From UBA4292 sp002395865 (GTDB taxonomy: Bacteria > Bacillota > Clostridia > Lachnospirales > Lachnospiraceae): 64,000 bases of DNA. Position numbers and translations under genes: made by a program. Below are positions 1 to 9,077 of the stretch, one piece after another. The stretch lies in the NCBI GenBank assembly GCA_946533395.1, contig CAMNBU010000008.1:1-64000 (forward strand). The letters are read 5' to 3'. Under the pieces are notes generated by a model. That model saw only the letters and a list, made by a program, of their open reading frames with translations, was not told the origin of the DNA and did no database searches. Position 1 is the first letter of the stretch. Every line of letters starts with the position of its first letter.

Positions 1-1
1 G

Positions 2-751
2 AGCCTGCCCACCGTGGCGGAGAAGGTGCAGGGCGCCGTGGACGAGGGCTATGACTGCGTGAAGATAGATTTCGTGGCCAAGCATTTGGACGGCAGCAGA
101 ATCGATTTCTACGAGGGAAGGAACCACCTTTCGATAAAAACACTGAAGGAGATCGACGCGAAGCTTGACGCGGTAAAGCAGATCATTGACGGCAAGGCAG
201 AGCTCATCATAGAGAACCACTCCATAACCACAGCCCACACGGCATTGCAGGTCGCGGAGGTGGCTAAGGACTACAAGCCCATACTTTTAGAGGAGCCGGC
301 CGACCCGCAGGATATACACGATTACGAGAGGCTCAGGGCCGGTACCGACATACCGCTTGCTACAGGCGAGAGGATCTACACGAGAAGGGGCTTTGCCCCC
401 TTCCTTCAGGGAAATCTCCTCGATGTCCTGCAGCCCGATATCGGAAACTGCGGCGGTATCACGGAGGGAAGGAAGATCGCGGACCTGGCGGAGCTCTACG
501 GAGTATCCGTTCAGACGCACACCTGCAACACGGCACTCTCAGTCGCCATCGCGCTGCATCTTGAGGCGGCGATACCGAACTTCTTTATCCATGAGCACCA
601 TACAACGAATACATTTACGCACAACCGCGAGGACTTCATCTACGATTATCAGCCTGTGAACGGCTATTTCGAGCTTCCGAAGCTCCCCGGTCTGGGCAAT
701 GAGCCGACCGAGAAGACGATCGCGGAGTCGCAGATAATTACAGTGAAGTAA
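2..751 (+). CDS. Enolase-superfamily sugar-acid dehydratase, C-terminal part
   Basis: The gene is cut by the window start; the frame is open from base 2. It shows the barrel domain of the mandelate racemase/muconate lactonizing branch. A KxD motif (VKID) lies near the visible start, followed by ENH, EEP and GER, which match the three metal-ligand strands, and by a late QTH motif. The text around LLEEP, TGERIYTR and QPDIGNCGGITE resembles galactonate/mannonate dehydratase-type enzymes, which remove water from an aldonic acid to give a 2-keto-3-deoxy acid. The first metal ligand is Glu (ENH), where galactonate dehydratases usually have Asp. The substrate cannot be told from sequence. The M20 peptidase follows about 20 nt downstream, so they may be co-transcribed. 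Confidence 0.85.
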   Translation, partial: SLPTVAEKVQGAVDEGYDCVKIDFVAKHLDGSRIDFYEGRNHLSIKTLKEIDAKLDAVKQIIDGKAELIIENHSITTAHTALQVAEVAKDYKPILLEEPADPQDIHDYERLRAGTDIPLATGERIYTRRGFAPFLQGNLLDVLQPDIGNCGGITEGRKIADLAELYGVSVQTHTCNTALSVAIALHLEAAIPNFFIHEHHTTNTFTHNREDFIYDYQPVNGYFELPKLPGLGNEPTEKTIAESQIITVK

Positions 752-772
752 AAAATGATACGGGAGGAGAGC

Positions 773-1915
773 ATGAGCGATACATATATCAACAGTAAAA
801 GACTTACGGAAGAGTTCGTCGAGCTGATATCGATCGACTCGCTCTCCTTCCGGGAGGCCCGGATGGCAGAGAGGCTTAAAGAAAAGCTCAGAGCCATCGG
901 GCTTACGGTGGAGGAGGACAATGCGGCATCGTCCCTTGATAAGGACGGGGACGGTAAGTCCGCATCAAACATCTATGTGAGACTTCCCGGAAATATCCCC
1001 GGCCCCGCCAGACTGTTTTGTTCACATATGGACACGGTCGCGCCGGGTACAGGCAAAAGGGCGGTCATCGGCCCCGAAGGAACCATAACCTCCGCGAAAG
1101 ATACAGTACTCGGAGCGGACGATGTATCCGGGCTGGTATCGATACTCGAGGCGCTGCGGGCCATTGAGGAAAACGATCTGCCCCACCCCGATCTGGAGAT
1201 ACTTTTTACGGCGGCGGAGGAGCCTTACTGCAATGGAAGTCGTTATGTCGACTACGACAGGCTGCACAGCAGGGAGGGATACGTTCTGGACCTGACCGGG
1301 CCTGTGGGCACGGCAGCCGCAGCGGCACCCTCGATCATCTCACTCACCGTGACTGTCACCGGAAGGGCGGCACACGCGGGATTTGCCCCGGAAAAGGGTA
1401 TAAATGCCTTAAGCATCGCAGCGGTTGCGCTGGCGGGTATGAGGACCGGAAGAGTGGATGAGGACCTCACGGTAAACTTCGGAACCATTACAGGCGGAAA
1501 CGGTAAGAACATCGTGCCTGAGAAGATAGTTATCGAGGGAGAGATAAGGTGCCTGGATCACGAGAGGGCGCTGTGCGAGGCCGAGAGGATACGCGAGGAG
1601 TTTGCTCACGCGGCCGCAAGGTACGGCGGAAGCACGGAAGTTTCCGTGGAGGAGAATATCAGAGCCTACAGAGTGCGTGAGGACAGAGGTGTGGTTAAGA
1701 GGCTTATAAAGGCTTCGGGGGAGCTCGGATTCACGTCTGAGATCATTGTGACATACGGAGGAAGCGACGCGAACAGGCTGAACGAACACGGCATAGAGAC
1801 CATAGTAGTAGCCTGCGCAATGGAGAACTGCCACAGCACGCAGGAATACACCACGGTCGACGAGCTCACAAGAAGCGCGCAGCTGACTCTGAGGCTTATG
1901 ACAGAGCAGGAGTAA
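773..1915 (+). CDS. M20 family metallopeptidase, PepT-like
   Basis: A 380-residue cytoplasmic di-zinc peptidase of the M20 family, closest in style to tripeptidase T-like proteins. Metal-site motifs are in order: SHMDTV (His, Asp), GADDVSG (bridging Asp), TAAEEPY (catalytic Glu plus ligand), and CHSTQE near the C-terminus (last His). The inserted dimerisation domain begins near GRAAHAGFAPEKG. An upstream in-frame ATG exists at 755, but GGGAGGAG at 762-769 sits just before ATG 773, so 773 is the better start. The exact peptide or acyl-amino-acid substrate is unknown. Confidence 0.88.
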   Translation: MSDTYINSKRLTEEFVELISIDSLSFREARMAERLKEKLRAIGLTVEEDNAASSLDKDGDGKSASNIYVRLPGNIPGPARLFCSHMDTVAPGTGKRAVIGPEGTITSAKDTVLGADDVSGLVSILEALRAIEENDLPHPDLEILFTAAEEPYCNGSRYVDYDRLHSREGYVLDLTGPVGTAAAAAPSIISLTVTVTGRAAHAGFAPEKGINALSIAAVALAGMRTGRVDEDLTVNFGTITGGNGKNIVPEKIVIEGEIRCLDHERALCEAERIREEFAHAAARYGGSTEVSVEENIRAYRVREDRGVVKRLIKASGELGFTSEIIVTYGGSDANRLNEHGIETIVVACAMENCHSTQEYTTVDELTRSAQLTLRLMTEQE

Positions 1916-1934
1916 GGAAGGAGGCGGAGAACAA

Positions 1935-2858
1935 ATGATATATAACAGCATACTGGAGCTGGTGGGCAGGACGCCGCTCCTTCGCCTGAACAGGATAGAA
2001 AAAAATATAGAATCAAAGGCAAATATATATGCCAAGCTCGAGGGCTTCAACCCCGCGGGTTCGGTAAAGGACCGGGCAGCGCTTCACATGATAGATGCCG
2101 CGGAGGAGGAGGGAAAGCTTCTTCCGGGCGGAACTATAGTGGAGGGCACCAGCGGAAATACCGGTATAGGACTGGCAATGGTGGCTGCAGTCAGAGGCTA
2201 CAAGGCGATCATCTGCATGGCGGAGGGCGCCAGCGAGGAGAAGATAAGGCTCTTAAAGGCCTACGGAGCGCAGGTCGAGCTCACACCAAAGGCGAACGGT
2301 TTCGGCGGAGGCGGAAAGAAGGCGGTCGATCTGGCCGAGAGCATACCGGGAGCCTTCAGAGTAGCGCAGGGAGAGAACCCCCACCACCCCGAGACGCATT
2401 ACCAAACGACCGGTCCCGAGATATGGGAGGATCTGGAGGGGAAGGTCGATATATTCGTGGCCTGCGTGGGCACGAGCGGCACGAGCGGCGGCATAGGAAA
2501 GTTCCTTAAGGAGAAGAACCCCGATGTGGAGATCTACGGAGTGGAGCCTGCGGGCTGCCCGGTATTAAACGGAGGCGAGCCCGGACCTCACAAGATACAG
2601 GGCATCGGCGGCGGCGCGATCTGCCCCATAACCGACCTGACTCTGTACAAGCAGATATTCCTTTGCACAGACGAAGACGCGTACAAATACGCAAGGCTCT
2701 GCCCGAGGACAGAGGGACTTCTTATAGGTATAAGCGCAGGAGCGGCGCTGTGGGCGGCCTCGGAGCTCGCAAAAAAGCCTGAGAACGCAGGTAAAAACAT
2801 AGTCGTCCTCTTCCCGGACGGCGGGAACAAGTACCTGACAAGCGATCTTTATGAATAA
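1935..2858 (+). CDS. cysK: Cysteine synthase (O-acetylserine sulfhydrylase)
   Basis: A 307-residue PLP enzyme that makes cysteine from O-acetylserine and sulfide. The PLP lysine is in SVKDRA (about K45), the phosphate-binding loop is GTSGNTG (71-77), and the substrate-side GTSGTSGG and GISAGAAL motifs are present. The length is normal for the family. GGAAGGAGG precedes the ATG. It opens a sulfur amino acid cluster: the next gene begins within about 35 nt, followed by two PLP enzymes of cystathionine and C-S bond chemistry. A cystathionine beta-synthase activity cannot be ruled out by sequence but is less likely. Confidence 0.93.
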   Translation: MIYNSILELVGRTPLLRLNRIEKNIESKANIYAKLEGFNPAGSVKDRAALHMIDAAEEEGKLLPGGTIVEGTSGNTGIGLAMVAAVRGYKAIICMAEGASEEKIRLLKAYGAQVELTPKANGFGGGGKKAVDLAESIPGAFRVAQGENPHHPETHYQTTGPEIWEDLEGKVDIFVACVGTSGTSGGIGKFLKEKNPDVEIYGVEPAGCPVLNGGEPGPHKIQGIGGGAICPITDLTLYKQIFLCTDEDAYKYARLCPRTEGLLIGISAGAALWAASELAKKPENAGKNIVVLFPDGGNKYLTSDLYE

Positions 2859-2892
2859 GAATATAGTGAATGATATACAGGAGGAAAATACT

Positions 2893-4149
2893 ATGGCTGA
2901 ATTTAATAAGAACAATACAGTGGATATCGGAAGCGCCTGCTCCATTTCCTTCGGAGCCAATAAACAGAACGCCGAGTCCGAATATACGGATGAGGAGGCG
3001 CAGACTCACGCGGATGAGGTCGGCGCAAAGCCCAGACCCCGCGAGACCATAAGCGAGATAGACGAAAGGGGTGCGTTCATCCGCCAGCCGAACGCGTTTA
3101 CAAAGCCCTTCGGCGATAAGGAGGGCGATCTGAAGGCGGAGGACGGAAGGTTCGCCGTATACTGGGCTCACGGCTGCCATTGGTCGAACCGTCCGGTGAT
3201 AGTAAGAGACCTCCTCGGCCTTGAAAATGTGATCGGCGAGGTCCACACGACTCCTTCGGGCCAGACGAATGTATACGGCCACGGCTTCGCGGATTATCCC
3301 GATCATAAGGATCCGCTCACAGGAGCGTATTTCCTCAGTGAATTCTACAAGAACGCGAACCCCGACTATCAGGGCAGGGCTACGACACCCACACTGGTCG
3401 ATCTGAAGGAGAAGAAGGCTGTAAATAACGACTATCACAGGCTCTCGAACTACATCGAGGTGCAGTTCAGAAAGTTCCAGCCCGCGGACGCTCCCGACCT
3501 CTACCCGAAGAAGTACAGGAAGGAGATCGACGAGTTCAACGACTGGCTCTTCCCACACATAAACAACGGACACTACCGCATGGCATTCTGCCAGAGCTGG
3601 GAGGCCTACAGCGAGGCTTACGAGGACTTCTTCGACTCGCTTGAGAAGCTCGATCAGAGGCTTGCGGATAACCGCTTCATCTTCGGCGATTATATAACAG
3701 ACTCCGATGTGAGGCTTTATGTAACACTGGTGCGCTGGGAGACCGGCTACTACAGAAATGTGGGACCGATCAAGAAGAGAATCACCGAGTACAGGAATAT
3801 CTGGGGCTATGTGAGGGATCTCTTCAGCCTTCCGGTATTCAGAAAATACACCTTCTTCGAGTTCCCCACAGCGGGAGGTCCCGAGCTTTTCAGAAGCTAC
3901 GCGTACCGCATCGCTTCGCAGGTGCCCTACGATGAACTATGGAAGACGGACGGAGAGAGAAAGAAGCTTTCGGCCACACCCGATGAAGTGTTCTTAAGGC
4001 ATCCCGAGGGTGAGACTGCAGATGATTATCAATCGGAGATCTCGACCACCATCTGGAACTCACCCAGCTGGGAGGACAGGAACCCGAAGAACGGCGTTAT
4101 AAGCGTGGATGCTTCGATCAATCCGATCGCATCCAAACTAAGAGATTAA
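2893..4149 (+). CDS. Glutathionyl-hydroquinone reductase-like (Xi-class GST) protein
   Basis: A 418-residue protein of the YqjG/ECM4 family, which reduces glutathionyl-hydroquinones through a catalytic Cys in a thioredoxin-like fold. The characterised motif is CPWA; here it reads GCHWSNR with Cys at about residue 95. The C-terminal helical GST domain follows (for example RFIFGDYITDSDVRLY). The frame is open from 2851, but AGGAGG at 2879-2884 selects ATG 2893, giving a start just after cysK. The placement between cysK and a cystathionine enzyme suggests a role in low-molecular-weight thiol chemistry. Many Clostridia lack glutathione, so the true thiol may be cysteine or another compound; that is inference. 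Confidence 0.85.
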   Translation: MAEFNKNNTVDIGSACSISFGANKQNAESEYTDEEAQTHADEVGAKPRPRETISEIDERGAFIRQPNAFTKPFGDKEGDLKAEDGRFAVYWAHGCHWSNRPVIVRDLLGLENVIGEVHTTPSGQTNVYGHGFADYPDHKDPLTGAYFLSEFYKNANPDYQGRATTPTLVDLKEKKAVNNDYHRLSNYIEVQFRKFQPADAPDLYPKKYRKEIDEFNDWLFPHINNGHYRMAFCQSWEAYSEAYEDFFDSLEKLDQRLADNRFIFGDYITDSDVRLYVTLVRWETGYYRNVGPIKKRITEYRNIWGYVRDLFSLPVFRKYTFFEFPTAGGPELFRSYAYRIASQVPYDELWKTDGERKKLSATPDEVFLRHPEGETADDYQSEISTTIWNSPSWEDRNPKNGVISVDASINPIASKLRD

Positions 4150-4182
4150 GTTTTGTGTAATAGATACATACGGAGGTTTGAT

Positions 4183-5343
4183 ATGAACAGAGAAAGAGGC
4201 TTTGCCACGCTGTGCGTGGGCTATGAGAGAAACGCAAAAGGCCCCGATAAGTCGGGCTCCATAAGCACACCAATCTATCAGACCTCCACATATGCGCACC
4301 CCGAGGTGGGGCAGAGCACGGGCTATGATTACAGCAGGGTGCACAATCCCACACGTGAGAAGCTCGAGAAGGTGGTCGCGGGGCTCGAGGGCGGCGTGGA
4401 CGCGGTGGCTTTTTCCTCCGGAATGGCTGCGATCACGGCGCTCATGGAGATTTTCAAGCCCGGTGACCATATAATAACCGACGCGGATCTCTACGGCGGA
4501 AGCATAAGGCTTTTCGACCACATATGTGAGAAGAACGGCATGGAATTCTCTCATATCGATATCAATACCGAGGACCCGGAAGACTTCATCCGTGAGAATA
4601 CGAGGGCGATATATATCGAGACTCCCACGAATCCCATGATGAATATCGTGGATATAAGAAGGATGGCAGATATAGCCCACTCACACGGACTGCTGCTCAT
4701 CGTGGACAATACCTTCCTGTCACCGTATTTCCAGAAGCCTCTGAGTCTTGGAGCCGATATAGTGGTGCACAGCGGAACGAAGTTTCTGGGCGGTCATAAC
4801 GACACCCTTGCAGGCTTCGTAGTCTGTAAGGGCAGTGATACCGCGGAAAAGATACGCTTCATCGTCAAGACCATCGGCTCGGCGCTCGCGCCATTTGACA
4901 GCTTTCTTGTGCTTCGCGGCATAAAGACACTGCCTCTTCGCATGGAGAAGGCGCAGGAGAACGCTTTCTCCATAGTGAAGTATCTTCAGGCAAATCCGGA
5001 GGTGAAAAATGTATACTACCCCGGTCTTCCCGAAAGCAGGGGCTACGAGGTCTGTAAGAGCCAGGCGAGCGGGTTCGGTTCGATGATCACATTTGAGGTG
5101 AGCAGCGCAGGGCTGGCAAGGCATATACTTAAGAGCACACAGCTGATACCGTTTGCCGAGAGCTTAGGCGGCACCGAGACTCTGCTCACATACCCGATGA
5201 CGCAGACTCATGCGGACGTTCCTGAGGAGGTGAGGCTTAAGAACGGTATCAATGACAGGGTGCTCAGGCTTTCGGCCGGTATAGAGGACGTAAACGATCT
5301 GATAGAGGATCTTTCACAGGCGTTTGAAAGCTACGGGTGTTGA
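4183..5343 (+). CDS. Cystathionine gamma-synthase / beta- or gamma-lyase family enzyme
   Basis: A 386-residue Cys/Met-metabolism PLP enzyme. Family signatures are YSRVHNPT, SSGMAAI, the aspartate loop VDNTFLSP and the PLP lysine in SGTKFLGGH (about K200). These enzymes interconvert cystathionine, homocysteine and cysteine or cleave methionine; sequence alone does not separate the subfamilies. The open frame starts at a TTG at 4153, but CGGAGG just before ATG 4183 marks the real start. The neighbours cysK and patB support a role in transsulfuration or in making methionine from O-acyl-homoserine. The next gene begins one base after its stop. Confidence 0.9.
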   Translation: MNRERGFATLCVGYERNAKGPDKSGSISTPIYQTSTYAHPEVGQSTGYDYSRVHNPTREKLEKVVAGLEGGVDAVAFSSGMAAITALMEIFKPGDHIITDADLYGGSIRLFDHICEKNGMEFSHIDINTEDPEDFIRENTRAIYIETPTNPMMNIVDIRRMADIAHSHGLLLIVDNTFLSPYFQKPLSLGADIVVHSGTKFLGGHNDTLAGFVVCKGSDTAEKIRFIVKTIGSALAPFDSFLVLRGIKTLPLRMEKAQENAFSIVKYLQANPEVKNVYYPGLPESRGYEVCKSQASGFGSMITFEVSSAGLARHILKSTQLIPFAESLGGTETLLTYPMTQTHADVPEEVRLKNGINDRVLRLSAGIEDVNDLIEDLSQAFESYGC

Positions 5344-5344
5344 T

Positions 5345-6526
5345 ATGGGTAAAAAAATATATGATCTTGACAATGTTATAGATAGAAATGATACCGACAG
5401 CCTGAAATTTGACTTCGCAGTGCGCCGCGGCAGGCCCGCAGACATACTGCCGCTGTGGGTGGCTGACATGGATTTTGTCGCACCCGATGAGGTGATAGAG
5501 GCCATAGCCGAAAGAAACTCGCACGGCATTTACGGCTACACAGATCCGAGGGAGGATTACTACGCAGCGCTTGCTTCGTGGATGAGGAAGCACCACGGTC
5601 TGGAGGTAAAGCCCGAATGGGTCACTGTCACCCCCGGAGTGGTATTTGCGCTTGCGGCGGCTGTCAGGGCATACACGGAGCCCGGTGAGAGCGTGCTCAT
5701 CCAGCAGCCTGTGTATTACCCCTTTACGGAGGTCATAGAGGATAATGGGCGCGTGGTCGCAAGCTCCGATCTGTTGTATGAGGGCGGAAGATATCATATC
5801 GATCCCGACGACTTCGAGAAGAAGATCGTCCGCCATGGTATAAGGCTTTTTATCCTCTGCAGCCCTCACAATCCTGTGGGCAGGGTGTGGACGAGGCGGG
5901 AGCTCGAAAAGCTCGCCGATATCTGTGAAAGACATGGCGTGACGGTCGTGAGCGATGAGATACACGAGGATTTTATCTACCCGGGACATGAGCACATTCC
6001 GTTTTCAAATGTGAATGACTGGGCCGGGGAGCACAGCGTCATCTGCACAGCGCCGAGCAAGACCTTCAATCTGGCGGGCCTGCAGAATTCAAATATCATC
6101 ATACCGGACCGCAGACTCAGGCAGCTGTTCAGAAAGCAGGTGGCCGCCGCAGGCTACAGCCAGGCAAATACCCTCGGACTTGTATCCTGCCGCGCCGCGT
6201 ACGAGCACGGCGAGGACTGGCATGAGCAGGTGTGGAGATATATCCGCGCCAACTACGATCACTTACGTGATTATGTACAGCGTGAGCTTCCCCAGCTTGA
6301 TATCATAGAACCTGAGGGGACTTATCTTCTGTGGCTCGACCTCAGAAGAACAGGCTATTCGGCACGAGAGCTTCGAGACAGGCTGGAAAACACAGGTAAG
6401 GTGTGGCTCGACGGAGGAGAGATATTCGGAGCCTGCGGTGAGGGCTTTCAGAGGATAAATCTCGCCGCTCCGAGAAGCGTGATAGAGGAAGCGCTCGTGA
6501 GGATAAAGAGAGCGCTGGAGAAATGA
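5345..6526 (+). CDS. PatB/MalY-type cystathionine beta-lyase (C-S lyase)
   Basis: A 393-residue fold-type I PLP enzyme of the MalY/PatB group, which splits cystathionine or related cysteine conjugates to the thiol, pyruvate and ammonia. Signs are the N-terminal LPLWVADMDF, IYGYTDP, CSPHNPVGRVW, SDEIHEDF and the PLP lysine in APSKTFNLAG (about K239). ATG 5345 follows the previous stop (5341-5343) directly, so translation is probably coupled. It ends the sulfur cluster, and a strong terminator lies 24 nt downstream. In MalY of E. coli the same fold also acts as a repressor partner; nothing here shows that. Confidence 0.9.
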   Translation: MGKKIYDLDNVIDRNDTDSLKFDFAVRRGRPADILPLWVADMDFVAPDEVIEAIAERNSHGIYGYTDPREDYYAALASWMRKHHGLEVKPEWVTVTPGVVFALAAAVRAYTEPGESVLIQQPVYYPFTEVIEDNGRVVASSDLLYEGGRYHIDPDDFEKKIVRHGIRLFILCSPHNPVGRVWTRRELEKLADICERHGVTVVSDEIHEDFIYPGHEHIPFSNVNDWAGEHSVICTAPSKTFNLAGLQNSNIIIPDRRLRQLFRKQVAAAGYSQANTLGLVSCRAAYEHGEDWHEQVWRYIRANYDHLRDYVQRELPQLDIIEPEGTYLLWLDLRRTGYSARELRDRLENTGKVWLDGGEIFGACGEGFQRINLAAPRSVIEEALVRIKRALEK

Positions 6527-6549
6527 AAACAGGTTGAATACATGATCAG

Positions 6550-6578
6550 GAGCCGCGGACGAACGCGGCTCTTTTTCT
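6550..6578 (+). terminator. Rho-independent terminator after the sulfur cluster
   Basis: Perfect 8-bp stem GAGCCGCG (6550-6557) with CGCGGCTC (6564-6571), loop of 6 nt, then TTTTTCT. It separates the sulfur genes from the pyrimidine operon. Downstream, 6579-6663 is AT-rich with TATACT (6639-6644), a probable -10 for pyrF, but no well-spaced -35. Confidence 0.9.
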
Positions 6579-6663
6579 ATTACGACTTGCGTAAATTGTC
6601 CTTTATTTTTCTTTGGACTTGTGGTACATTTATCAAAGTATACTATAAAAGCGAGGTAGTGCT

Positions 6664-7581
6664 ATGATTTCAAAACTGAATGAGAAGATAAAGCAGAAGA
6701 AGGCTCCGATAGTTGTCGGACTGGATCCGATGCTTTCGTACATTCCGGAGCATATTTTGAAGAAGGCGTATGCGAAGTTTGGAAGAACGGCGGAGGCGGC
6801 CGGTGAGGCAGTATGGCAGTACAATAAGGCGATAGTGGACGCTGTGTATGACCTGACGCCGGCAGTTAAGCCGCAGATCGCGATGTATGAGCAGTTCGGT
6901 ATAGCGGGACTGGTTGCTTTCAAGAGGACTGTGGACTACTGCAAGGAGAAAGGGCTCATCGTGATCGGTGACGTGAAGAGGGGCGATATCGGCTCCACAT
7001 CGGCGGCTTACGCGGAGGCTCATCTGGGCTCTGTCGATGTGGACGGCGAGAAGATAGCGGGCTTTGATGAGGATTTCGCGACTGTCAATCCATATCTCGG
7101 AACGGATGGCATCAAGCCGTTTATAGACGTATGCAATAAAAATGACCGCGGAATATTTATCCTGGTGAAGACATCCAACCCTTCATCGGGTGAGTTCCAG
7201 GATAGAATCGTGGACGGAAGACCTCTCTATGAGCTCGTCGGCGAGAAGGTAAATGAGTGGGGAGCACTTTCAATGGACGGTGACTACAGCAATGTGGGCG
7301 CGGTCGTGGGTGCCACATATCCGAAGATGGGTGAGGTGCTTCGTAAGATCATGCCCAAGGCATGCATACTCGTGCCCGGCTACGGCGCGCAGGGCGGCAA
7401 GGCTGCGGATCTGAAGCCTTATTTCAATGAGGACGGTCTGGGAGCCATCGTGAACTCGTCAAGAGGCATCATAGCCGCTTACAAGCAGGAGAAGTACGCG
7501 AAGTTCTCAGAGGAGCATTTCTATGAGGCTTCAAGGCAGGCTGTCATCGATATGATAGAAGACATCAACAGTATATTTTAA
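6664..7581 (+). CDS. pyrF: Orotidine 5'-phosphate decarboxylase
   Basis: A 305-residue enzyme of the longer type-2 PyrF subfamily; it converts OMP to UMP, the last step of de novo pyrimidine synthesis. Catalytic residues are visible in GLDP (D21) and in the DVKRGD motif (D103, K105, D108); the phosphate loop is near PGYGAQGG and NSSRGI. GCGAGG precedes the ATG. It heads a run pyrF, short ORF, hisB, pyrK, pyrD with small gaps. No PyrR-type attenuator is seen in the short leader. Confidence 0.95.
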   Translation: MISKLNEKIKQKKAPIVVGLDPMLSYIPEHILKKAYAKFGRTAEAAGEAVWQYNKAIVDAVYDLTPAVKPQIAMYEQFGIAGLVAFKRTVDYCKEKGLIVIGDVKRGDIGSTSAAYAEAHLGSVDVDGEKIAGFDEDFATVNPYLGTDGIKPFIDVCNKNDRGIFILVKTSNPSSGEFQDRIVDGRPLYELVGEKVNEWGALSMDGDYSNVGAVVGATYPKMGEVLRKIMPKACILVPGYGAQGGKAADLKPYFNEDGLGAIVNSSRGIIAAYKQEKYAKFSEEHFYEASRQAVIDMIEDINSIF

Positions 7582-7599
7582 CCGAAGCAGGAAAGATAT

Positions 7600-7692
7600 A
7601 TGATCGATCTTAACGGAGATTCTAAGCTGTACACGAGCATGATCATTTACGATGCTTTGCAGATACAGCTCACATTTACAAAGGAGGGATGA
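7600..7692 (+). CDS. Possible 30-residue peptide upstream of hisB
   Basis: Between pyrF and hisB an ATG at 7600 opens 30 codons (begins MIDLNGDSKL, ends LTFTKEG) and stops with TGA at 7690-7692, one base before the hisB ATG. CAGGAAAG just upstream could be a ribosome site. The last codons contain the AAGGAGGG that serves hisB. I do not recognise the peptide. It could be a small protein, a translational-coupling leader, or a chance frame. Confidence 0.4.
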   Translation: MIDLNGDSKLYTSMIIYDALQIQLTFTKEG

Positions 7693-7693
7693 G

Positions 7694-8281
7694 ATGTCCA
7701 GATTTGCACAGGTAGACAGGAAGACAAGGGAGACGGATATCTCCGTGGGGCTCGAGCTCGACGGAAGCGGCAAGGCGCATATCGATACGGGTATCGGCTT
7801 TTTTGACCACATGCTCGACGGTTTCTCGCGCCACGGCCTGTTTGATCTCGATGTAAAATGTAACGGCGATCTGAACGTCGACTGTCACCACAGCATTGAG
7901 GACTGCGGTATAGTTCTCGGTAAAGCCATTGCGCAGGCTGTGGGCGACAAGGAGGGCATCAGGAGATACGGCTATTTCCTGCTGCCCATGGATGAGACGC
8001 TGGTGATGTGCGCGGTGGACCTTGGCGGAAGACCTTATCTCGTATTTGACGCGGAGTTTGCGGGTGAAAAGTGCGGCGAATTCGACACACAGATGGCGAA
8101 GGAGTTCTTCTACGCCGTAAGCTACAGCGCGTGCATGAACCTGCACATCAAGGTGCTCTACGGCGACAACGATCACCACAAGATAGAGGCTATGTTCAAG
8201 GCCTTCGCGAAGGCTCTCGACATGGCGACAAGCAGGGATGAGAGGATAAGCGGAGTGCTGTCCACGAAGGGAACGATCTGA
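7694..8281 (+). CDS. hisB: Imidazoleglycerol-phosphate dehydratase
   Basis: A 195-residue monofunctional HisB, the usual length, which dehydrates imidazole glycerol phosphate in histidine synthesis. The duplicated metal-site motifs are present: FFDHML with DCHHSIED in the first half and DNDHHKIEA in the second. AAGGAGGG selects ATG 7694 over the longer frame from 7652. The gene stands alone among pyrimidine genes, without other his genes in the window. Its stop is followed after one base by pyrK, so it is firmly inside this transcription unit. Confidence 0.95.
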   Translation: MSRFAQVDRKTRETDISVGLELDGSGKAHIDTGIGFFDHMLDGFSRHGLFDLDVKCNGDLNVDCHHSIEDCGIVLGKAIAQAVGDKEGIRRYGYFLLPMDETLVMCAVDLGGRPYLVFDAEFAGEKCGEFDTQMAKEFFYAVSYSACMNLHIKVLYGDNDHHKIEAMFKAFAKALDMATSRDERISGVLSTKGTI

Positions 8282-8282
8282 T

Positions 8283-9065
8283 ATGGCTAAATTTCAGGAA
8301 ATGGGGGAGGTCATCTCGCAGGTGTGCCTCTGCCCCGGAATATTCGATCTTACGATAAAGGCTCCGCAGATAGCCGCCGAGGCCGGCTGCGGACAGTTTG
8401 TTGCGGTCTATTCAAAGGACGCGGCGCACCTTCTGCCTAGACCCATCAGTCTGTGCAGGATAAACCGCCAGGCAGGCACCATAAGGCTTGTATACAGAGT
8501 GGCAGGCTACGGAACGGATGAATTCTCTCGCCTTGCGGCAGGGGACAGCGTCAGGGTGTTCGGCCCTCTGGGCACGGGCTTCTTCCTTTCGGACAAAAAG
8601 GCTATGATAATAGGCGGAGGAATAGGTGTCCCGCCCCTTCTTGAGACCGCGGCGGCTCTTAGCAGGCGCGGAATGAGACGCGAGAATATCCAGATAGTCC
8701 TCGGTTACAGAAACGAGTGCTTCCTGAAGGATGAGTTCGAGCAGTTCGGAACGGTCTATATAGCCACGGAGGACGGCAGCACAGGCGTGAAGGGAACGGT
8801 CATCGACGCGATAAACGCGAACAGGCTCAGTGCCGATGTCATCTACTCCTGCGGCCCCGCGCCGATGCTCAGAGCGCTTAAGGCATATTCGGAGGAGAAG
8901 GGCATCACCTGCTACGTATCCATGGAGCAGAGGATGGCGTGCGGAATAGGCGCGTGCCTCGCATGCGTATGCAACAGCACGGAAAAGGACGGGCATTCTC
9001 AGGTGAACAACAAGAGAGTCTGCGCGGACGGGCCTGTGTTCAACGCGAAAGATATAGTTATTTAG
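8283..9065 (+). CDS. pyrK: Dihydroorotate dehydrogenase B, electron-transfer subunit
   Basis: A 260-residue iron-sulfur flavoprotein that passes electrons from PyrD to NAD+. It has an FAD-binding segment (LLPRPISLCR), a pyridine-nucleotide segment (IIGGGIGVPPL), and C-terminal [2Fe-2S] cysteines in CGIGACLACVC plus a later Cys (RVCADGPVF). It begins one base after hisB and ends 12 nt before pyrD, which fits the PyrD1B-PyrK heterotetramer of Gram-positive bacteria. Confidence 0.95.
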   Translation: MAKFQEMGEVISQVCLCPGIFDLTIKAPQIAAEAGCGQFVAVYSKDAAHLLPRPISLCRINRQAGTIRLVYRVAGYGTDEFSRLAAGDSVRVFGPLGTGFFLSDKKAMIIGGGIGVPPLLETAAALSRRGMRRENIQIVLGYRNECFLKDEFEQFGTVYIATEDGSTGVKGTVIDAINANRLSADVIYSCGPAPMLRALKAYSEEKGITCYVSMEQRMACGIGACLACVCNSTEKDGHSQVNNKRVCADGPVFNAKDIVI

Positions 9066-9077
9066 GGGGTGGAGCGA

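Noticed and set aside
6579..6663. PyrR attenuator before pyrF
   Set aside because: The leader is too short and lacks the conserved anti-antiterminator sequence; only a -10-like TATACT is visible.
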